Positions 14,024 through 19,475 of a stretch of DNA of 19,475 nt are shown piece after piece. The stretch is from assembly GCA_964569185.1 (NCBI GenBank), contig CAZMTP010000032.1:1-19475 (forward strand), in the 5' to 3' direction. The number at the start of each line of letters is the position of its first letter. The first letter of the stretch is position 1. Made by a program: the position numbers and the translations under genes. Source of the stretch: DATIJP01 sp964569185 (GTDB lineage Bacteria; Chlamydiota; Chlamydiia; Chlamydiales; Rhabdochlamydiaceae). Under the pieces are notes generated by a model. It was not told the origin of the DNA. It ran no database searches and saw only the letters and a list, made by a program, of their open reading frames with translations.

Positions 14024-15304
14024 TTAGTCCAAATAACTTTCGAGAATTTCTAAAGTCCTATGCGTGGCCCCCCTAGCTTCAGCCGCACTTTGAAGCGCAC
14101 TCATAGATAGTTCTGCCCTTTTTTCACTATTTTGTAATAGATCTAAAATAGTTTTTAATAGATCGGAAGAAGAGAGTTGAATCCCTGCCCGTTGATCTAA
14201 GACTAGATTCACAAGATCAAGCTGCGATTCCATATGCATGCCAAAAAGTGTCGGAATCCCAAATTGGATCGGTTCAAAAATATTATGACCACCAATGCCT
14301 GGAACAAAACTGCCCCCTACTAAGGCCAGATCTGCTAACTGATAAAGAGTTTGTAAAATCCCCATAGCATCTATCACAATCACTTGAGCGTCATGGTTGG
14401 GAGCTGTTTCTGAATAGGCTCTCACGCGATATCCTTCTTCTTTCAATTGAGAGACAACAGAAACAAAACGCTCCGGATGGCGCGGCGCAATCAACACTTT
14501 AAGTTGCGGAATGGTCTGCCAGAGTGGTTTTAGCGCGGATAAAAGAAGCTCTTCTTCTTTAGGATGGGTAGAGCCAATCACCAGAATCCGATCTTCTGGC
14601 GCCAAATGGAGCTGCTCTCTCCACCGCTTTTTCTCTTCTATGGTTAAAACTTTTGGTGAGGCGTCTAATTTTAGATTTCCTGTAATGGAGATTTTCTGTT
14701 TTTCAATCCCAAGAGATAAAAAACGCTCTGCATAACGGAAACTTTGCACGCAAAGCGCATCCAATAGTCTAAAAAGAGGCTTGGAGAAAAAAGGAACTTT
14801 TAAAAAACGGGAAGCAGAGCGCTCTGAGATCTTTCCATTGACAAGCAAACAGCTAGCGCCTCTTTTCTTGCTCTCTTTCAGCAGTTGGTACCAGAAATCA
14901 CCCTCTCCTAAAATAAGTAGATCCGGTTTTAGTCGTTGGATCGTTTTTTTCATGATCCAGGAAAAATCTAGCGGAAGGAAAAAATAGCCATCGGCCCCTT
15001 TTAAACATCTTTTTGCTTCTTCATGGCCCGTTTCTGTCGTGGAAGAAACAAAAAAGGTAGCATCAGGATGTTTTTTGGCAAGTGCGCTAAAAAGCGGAGC
15101 AATCGCTTTACTTTCTCCGACTGAAATTGCATGCATCCAGATGACCGGTCCTTTTTTATCAGCATTGATCTCCGGCAGCCGGAAACCAAAGCGCGCGGCA
15201 AAGGAGGTGCGGTATTTGCCTTTTTTGATCAGATTCCAAAGCAGTTTTGGAATCGCTGCCAAACCTAACATAAAAAGGGCGCAATCATAGAAAAGTGAAA
15301 TCAT
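14024..15304 (-). CDS. waaA: 3-deoxy-D-manno-octulosonic acid (Kdo) transferase
   Basis: Transfers Kdo from CMP-Kdo to lipid A at the inner membrane; in Chlamydia the enzyme is multifunctional and makes the genus-specific Kdo epitope. The 426 residues have an N-terminal membrane anchor (about 4-24). The acceptor motif HAISVGE carries Glu64, which matches the general base of Aquifex WaaA. Further on are ILGEGDFWYQ, ITGNLKLD, VIGSTHPKEEE (242-252), APRHPERF, LVGGSFV and GGHNIFEPIQFG (339-349). How many Kdo residues it adds cannot be read here. Its ATG overlaps the leuS stop by 4 bases, and the leuS-waaA order is the same as in Chlamydia trachomatis. Confidence 0.95.
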   Translation of the reverse strand: MISLFYDCALFMLGLAAIPKLLWNLIKKGKYRTSFAARFGFRLPEINADKKGPVIWMHAISVGESKAIAPLFSALAKKHPDATFFVSSTTETGHEEAKRCLKGADGYFFLPLDFSWIMKKTIQRLKPDLLILGEGDFWYQLLKESKKRGASCLLVNGKISERSASRFLKVPFFSKPLFRLLDALCVQSFRYAERFLSLGIEKQKISITGNLKLDASPKVLTIEEKKRWREQLHLAPEDRILVIGSTHPKEEELLLSALKPLWQTIPQLKVLIAPRHPERFVSVVSQLKEEGYRVRAYSETAPNHDAQVIVIDAMGILQTLYQLADLALVGGSFVPGIGGHNIFEPIQFGIPTLFGMHMESQLDLVNLVLDQRAGIQLSSSDLLKTILDLLQNSEKRAELSMSALQSAAEARGATHRTLEILESYLD

Positions 15305-17829
15305 TTGACAACTAAATTAATAAGTTTATTAGGGACATAGATCACATTGATCAGCTCCCCTTCTAGATATTTGGCAAATTGGGGCTGCTGTTTAATCAGT
15401 GAAATAAGCGCCTCTTTTGTCTGGTCTTTGGGAAGATCAAACTGGCCACGCACACGGCCATTAAATTGCACCACGTAGGTGGCTGTTTCTTCAACAAGAT
15501 AGGCCGGATTGACTTTCGGAAAAGGAGTCCAGGTCAGGCTCTCTTTTCCCCCCAGATGTTGCCACGCTTCTTCAGCTATATGTGGAGCAAAAGGATAGAG
15601 CGCTTGGGTCACCATTTTTACTACAGATTTCGGATAGTGCGGCAAAGGGAGGAAATCGTTGAGAAATTCCATCATTTTGGCAATGGCCGTATTAAACTGC
15701 ATATTTACAATATCAGTTTCCACATCGTGAACCAGCTTATGGCCTAATTTTAATGCCTCTTTTGTCTCCTGATCAGTCACCTTTTCTGAAAAGACCATGT
15801 CATAGAAACGGTTTAAAAAACGGCGGCATCCTGTCACAGAATCGGTATTCCATACCTTTTCTTTATCAAACGGCCCCATAAACATTTCATAAAGCCTCAA
15901 AGAGTCAGCTCCATATTCTTCAACAATCAGATCAGGTGGAATCCCATTGAGTTTTGATTTCGACATTTTTTCAATTTGCGAGATCAATTTTTCATCGGTT
16001 CCCATCTGATAGTAAATGCCATCTTTTTCTTGCACCTCATCTTCAGTTAAATAACCTCCCTTAGGAAGTTTATAAGATCTTGAAGTGACAAGCCCCTGGT
16101 TGCGCAACGCTTGGAACGGCTCTTTGGTGCTCACATAGTCCAAATCGTAGAGCACTTTATGCCAGAAACGGGCATAGAGAAGGTGTAGAACCGCATGCTC
16201 CACGCCTCCTACATAAAGATCGACTGCCATCCAATAAGATTCTTTTTCAGGGTCCCAGGCGCGGTGATCGTTATGGGGATCACAAAAACGAAGATAGTAC
16301 CAGCATGAACCTGCCCAGTTAGGCATTGTATTGGTTTCCCGTTTCGCTTTTTTCCCCGTTTTAGGATCAACAATATTCACCCAATCTTTAGCTCTTGCCA
16401 GTGGACTTTCTCCAGAAGAACTTGGTTTAAAATCTACTAGTTCTGGAGGAGTGAGCGGCAACTCAGAGACATCTAAGACCCTTTTTGTGCCATCTTCGAA
16501 ATGTAAAATAGGAAATGGTTCACCCCAGTAGCGCTGTCTAGAAAAAAGCCAGTCGCGCAGCTTGTAGCGCACAGACTGCTCCCCCTTATGATGGGTGGTC
16601 AACCATTCTGTGATCTTGATTTTGGCTTTTTCGCGGTCCAGATGATTTAGAAAATCGCTATGGATTAAAGTTCCTTCTTTTTCCCAGCAGTTTTTCCCTG
16701 CCAGTATCTCTGATCGCTCTTCTTCAGGGACCTCTTTTGATGGATCGAGCACGATTTTTAAAGGGATATCATACTTTTTAGCAAATTCAAAATCGCGCGC
16801 ATCATGAGCATCTCCCATTACAGCGCCGGTGCCGTACTGCACGAGTACAAAATCGGTGATCCAGATGGGGATTTTTTCATGTGTGATAGGATGGATCGCA
16901 TAAGCGCCTGTCCAGACGCCTGTTTTATCCTTGGCAAGATCGGTCCTTTCTAAATCACTTTTTGAAGCCACCTCTTTTTGATAAGCTTCCACCTTTTTTT
17001 TCATTTTATCTGTTGTGATTTTGGCTACTAGTGGATGCTCCGGTGCAAGAATTAAAAAAGTAACGCCAAATAGTGTCTCTGGGGCGGTTGTAAAAACGGT
17101 GATTTTTTCTTTTGTGCTTTCTTCAATAAAATCGATATTGGCACCGATGCTTTTCCCAATCCAGTTGGCCTGTAATCTTTTTAAATGGTCGGGCCAATCT
17201 AAAAGAGTAAGATCTTCCAGCAAACGCTCTGCATAATCGGTGATTTTTAAGACCCATTGACGCAGCGGCTTGCGGACGACAGGATGGCCCCCTTCTTTGG
17301 AAAATCCCTCTTCTACCTCTTCATTAGAAAGCACTGTGCCCAGAGCAGGACAGTAGTTGACCAGCATCTCTGCCTCATAAGCCAGCCCCTTTTCATAAAG
17401 TTTTGTGAAGATCCATTGGGTCCATTTGTAGTATTTGGGGTCAGAGGTGGCAAATTCACGCGACCAGTCATAGCTAAATCCGAGTAATTTCAATTGTTTG
17501 CGATAGGTGTTGATATTCTGCTGTGTGGTGATGGCTGGATGGGTCCCTGTCCGGATCGCATATTGCTCTGCAGGGAGGCCAAAACTGTCCCAGCCCATCG
17601 GATGGAGCACATTAAACCCTTTTTGCCGCTTATAACGGGCTAAAATATCGGTCGCTGTATAGCCAGTTACATGTCCCACGTGAAGCCCTGCCCCTGAAGG
17701 ATAGGGAAACATGTCTAATACGTAATATTTAGGCCTGGTAGGGTCTGCTTCTACTTTGAATAGCTGACGCTCTTCCCAGATTTTTTGCCATTTTTGTTCG
17801 ATCCGTTTCGGATCGTATTTATTAGTCAT
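15301..17829 (-). CDS. leuS: Leucyl-tRNA synthetase
   Basis: Charges tRNA-Leu with leucine; class I synthetase of the bacterial type, 842 residues. The catalytic motifs are HVGH at 50-53 (family HIGH), within FPYPSGAGLHVGH, and KMSKS at 621-625. The neighbouring signatures HPMGWDSFGLPAEQYA and SRQRYWGEPFP are present. The insertion between them holds the editing (CP1) domain, with TTAPETLFGVTF, the conserved threonine-rich editing region, and YGTGAVMGDAHDARD. The C-terminal anticodon-binding and terminal domains end in NKLINLVVK. The gene opens the leuS-waaA-tRNA cluster and is divergent from the winged-helix protein gene. No clear ribosome binding site is visible. Confidence 0.98.
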   Translation of the reverse strand: MTNKYDPKRIEQKWQKIWEERQLFKVEADPTRPKYYVLDMFPYPSGAGLHVGHVTGYTATDILARYKRQKGFNVLHPMGWDSFGLPAEQYAIRTGTHPAITTQQNINTYRKQLKLLGFSYDWSREFATSDPKYYKWTQWIFTKLYEKGLAYEAEMLVNYCPALGTVLSNEEVEEGFSKEGGHPVVRKPLRQWVLKITDYAERLLEDLTLLDWPDHLKRLQANWIGKSIGANIDFIEESTKEKITVFTTAPETLFGVTFLILAPEHPLVAKITTDKMKKKVEAYQKEVASKSDLERTDLAKDKTGVWTGAYAIHPITHEKIPIWITDFVLVQYGTGAVMGDAHDARDFEFAKKYDIPLKIVLDPSKEVPEEERSEILAGKNCWEKEGTLIHSDFLNHLDREKAKIKITEWLTTHHKGEQSVRYKLRDWLFSRQRYWGEPFPILHFEDGTKRVLDVSELPLTPPELVDFKPSSSGESPLARAKDWVNIVDPKTGKKAKRETNTMPNWAGSCWYYLRFCDPHNDHRAWDPEKESYWMAVDLYVGGVEHAVLHLLYARFWHKVLYDLDYVSTKEPFQALRNQGLVTSRSYKLPKGGYLTEDEVQEKDGIYYQMGTDEKLISQIEKMSKSKLNGIPPDLIVEEYGADSLRLYEMFMGPFDKEKVWNTDSVTGCRRFLNRFYDMVFSEKVTDQETKEALKLGHKLVHDVETDIVNMQFNTAIAKMMEFLNDFLPLPHYPKSVVKMVTQALYPFAPHIAEEAWQHLGGKESLTWTPFPKVNPAYLVEETATYVVQFNGRVRGQFDLPKDQTKEALISLIKQQPQFAKYLEGELINVIYVPNKLINLVVK

Positions 17830-17874
17830 AGAGCTAAAAACTTTATCAAATAATCCAAATTAAAAGCACCTTTC

Positions 17875-17903
17875 TTGTAACAAAAGGAGCTCTGCACTAT
17901 ATT
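17875..17903 (+). promoter_or_regulatory. Sigma-70-type promoter of the winged-helix protein gene
   Basis: TTGTAA (17875-17880) and TATATT (17898-17903) are separated by exactly 17 bp. They match the consensus boxes at 4 of 6 and 5 of 6 positions. Transcription would begin near 17910, leaving a leader of about 19 bases. An inverted repeat CTCTGCA/TGCAGAG (17890-17896, 17913-17919) straddles the -10 box and could be an operator. Confidence 0.55.
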
Positions 17904-17928
17904 CTTTACCACTGCAGAGGGTAGGTTT

Positions 17929-19320
17929 ATGCTCGAAATGACCACATTTCGAAAAAATAAGATCGTTTTGTCAGATTATGATTACCATAAAGACATTGAG
18001 AATCGACATCTCATGTCCCAATTCACTGCACGGGATTTGGAAGTTTTAGAGGAAATTCTTTATAGTCCCCTGACCATTTCATTCAGAAATCTTGCTAAAA
18101 CTTTAGAACTTGAAAAAGAGCCGCTCCTTAAAAGCCTTCAAAAATTGGAAACTTCCGGCCTTCTATCAGTGAGCGGCGATCTCATTGTCGTAGACAAAGA
18201 GGTGCGCAAATACTATGAATTTCAAATTTTAAAGTTTGATGAAGATTTTAAGCCAGGAATGGAGTTTTTTTTGGCCCTGCTGCGCAAAGTGCCCATCCAG
18301 GTACTTCCTAGCTGGTACAGTATTCCACGTACCTCAAACAATATTTTTGATTCTCTGGTAGAGAAATATTTCTTGACCCCTCAGATTTTTCAACGCTACC
18401 TTATGGAGCTGAATTTTTCAGATCCGATCTACCAGATGATGATTGAAGATCTGTTCCAATCGCCAACCTTTGAGGTCTCCTCTCAATTTTTGATGGAAAA
18501 ATACCAACTTTCCAGAAGCCAATTCGATGAGATGCTTTTGCACTTAGAATTTAGCTTTGTCTGTTGCTTGGGCTATAAGAAAATAGAAGACCGCTTAGAA
18601 GAGATTGTCTCCCCTTTTTATGAATGGAAACAATATCTGCTATTTTTAAAAGCGGCCACACCAGAAACCATTTCTGAAGAAAAAATCGCACGAAAAACTG
18701 ATTCCGAATTTAAATTTATAGAACATTTAACTTTTTTCTTGCGCGAGGCAAAAAAACAGCCCCTGGCATTAAAAAAAGGAAAACCGGGACGCCATCTACT
18801 AAGCAAACTATTTCCAGATATCTCTGAAGAAGAGACCCATCAGTCGCTCTCGAAGTTGATCACCCTCAAACTGGGTGATATTGTGAGCGGCCGTTTTTAT
18901 GCTTTAGATTCTGCCAATGATTGGTTGGATATGAAGCTAGAAAATCAAGCGCTCTATATCTACCGCCATCCCTTAAACCGCTTTGAAAAAGAGGGATTTT
19001 CTGTAGAACTATTTTCGGAGCGCTGTCTGCGTGAAGCTGAGAAGAGCATTGCGCGTGTCGCTTCTGCAGGATGGGTCTACTTTGAAGATTTCTTTAAAGG
19101 AATCACCTCCTCTTTACATGACCATCAAACAGTGATCTTAAAACGCATGGGAAAAACCTGGAAATATACAATTCCAACCTATTCCGAAGAAGAAAAGTTA
19201 TTTGTAAAAACAGTCATTTTTGATTATCTATCTGAATTAGGCATCACAGCTGTGGGCACTCATGAAGGCAAAGACTGCTTTTGTGTCACAGAGCTAGGCC
19301 AAAAACTGTTTGGAAACTAA
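17929..19320 (+). CDS. Multi-winged-helix protein of unknown function
   Basis: A 463-residue soluble protein with no signal peptide or membrane span. Residues 31-90 (FTARDLEVLEEILYS, then LAKTLELEKEPLLKSLQKLE and a GLLSVSGDLIVV wing) form a plausible winged helix like MarR-type domains. A similar helix-wing pattern recurs near 188-220, and the C-terminus (about 425-463: VKTVIFDYLSELGITAV, then a Cys-containing strand and TELGQKLFG) looks like a third. The C-terminal layout recalls winged-helix tails of XPB-type helicase-associated domains, but there are no helicase motifs. It is probably a chlamydia-restricted DNA-binding or scaffold protein (inference). The ATG at 17929 lies behind AGGG/TAGG; a second ATG at 17938 is possible. 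Confidence 0.75.
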   Translation: MLEMTTFRKNKIVLSDYDYHKDIENRHLMSQFTARDLEVLEEILYSPLTISFRNLAKTLELEKEPLLKSLQKLETSGLLSVSGDLIVVDKEVRKYYEFQILKFDEDFKPGMEFFLALLRKVPIQVLPSWYSIPRTSNNIFDSLVEKYFLTPQIFQRYLMELNFSDPIYQMMIEDLFQSPTFEVSSQFLMEKYQLSRSQFDEMLLHLEFSFVCCLGYKKIEDRLEEIVSPFYEWKQYLLFLKAATPETISEEKIARKTDSEFKFIEHLTFFLREAKKQPLALKKGKPGRHLLSKLFPDISEEETHQSLSKLITLKLGDIVSGRFYALDSANDWLDMKLENQALYIYRHPLNRFEKEGFSVELFSERCLREAEKSIARVASAGWVYFEDFFKGITSSLHDHQTVILKRMGKTWKYTIPTYSEEEKLFVKTVIFDYLSELGITAVGTHEGKDCFCVTELGQKLFGN

Positions 19321-19364
19321 ATTATGAACCTATCTCATTAGTCGCAAAATATGCTTTTTGTGTC

Positions 19365-19446
19365 TTTTTCCACACCTTTGAAACTCGCTTCTTGCCCTAC
19401 TTATCTAAGTATGTGCTGTAAAGCGAGTTTCAAATCTGTGAAAAAA
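19365..19446. repeat. Long imperfect inverted repeat with a nested palindrome
   Basis: The 26-base arms at 19365-19390 and 19421-19446 pair at 23 positions. The inner 14 (TTTGAAACTCGCTT / AAGCGAGTTTCAAA) are perfect. The 30-base loop contains a second perfect 6-bp palindrome (TACTTA-TC-TAAGTA, 19398-19411). The outer ends are a T run on the left and an A run on the right, so either strand would give a hairpin followed by U. This may be a bidirectional terminator for the winged-helix gene and a gene beyond the right edge, or a dispersed hairpin element. No gene is seen in 19321-19475. Confidence 0.8.
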
Positions 19447-19475
19447 TACTTCAAAAATCAAAAATTTGGAATAAT

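Overview
The window looks like a piece of chromosome from an environmental, amoeba-associated type of chlamydia (order Parachlamydiales or close). This is an inference. It rests on the leuS-waaA pair in tandem, as in Chlamydia; a membrane carrier of the ATP/ADP (NTT/TLC) translocase family that is typical of chlamydiae and rickettsiae; a short-form cytochrome bd oxidase; and an AT-leaning base composition with generally weak ribosome binding sites. No rRNA gene is present, so the genus cannot be fixed.

Left part (1-5.7 kb): the 5' end of a secreted protein runs off the left edge on the minus strand. It is divergent from a thiol peroxidase (tpx) on the plus strand. Tpx meets, tail to tail, a tightly packed minus-strand operon: an SAMHD1-like HD phosphohydrolase, an NTT-like carrier and an NAD-type malic enzyme. 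Divergent from that operon is a WaaE-type family 2 glycosyltransferase, probably for LPS core sugars.

Middle (5.7-13.2 kb): a gene-poor gap with a 50-codon minus-strand ORF and an inverted repeat leads into cydA-cydB and an exported cyclophilin. Then come a 59-residue secreted peptide gene, an RNB-family ribonuclease, and a His/Met-rich outer-membrane-type protein of a conserved uncharacterised family. Facing these on the minus strand is a two-gene unit (DUF3309-like membrane protein plus DUF892 ferritin-like protein) that looks stress related. Next is a charged protein that begins very Lys-rich and ends acidic.

Right part (13.2-19.5 kb): a ribbon-helix-helix (antitoxin-like) gene is broken by a one-base shift in a run of nine A. 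Next to it is a 142-bp tandem repeat array in which every unit carries the last 17 nt of the adjacent tRNA. Two CAU tRNAs follow (elongator Met or Ile2, and initiator fMet), then waaA and leuS, all on the minus strand. A multi-winged-helix protein of unknown function with a recognisable promoter is divergent from leuS. The window ends in a long imperfect inverted repeat.

The strongest unexplained structure is the tRNA-derived tandem array at 13.5-13.84 kb. The slippage-prone antitoxin-like gene beside it and the hairpin at the right edge come next. I found no complete new multi-gene system, CRISPR array, insertion sequence or prophage.
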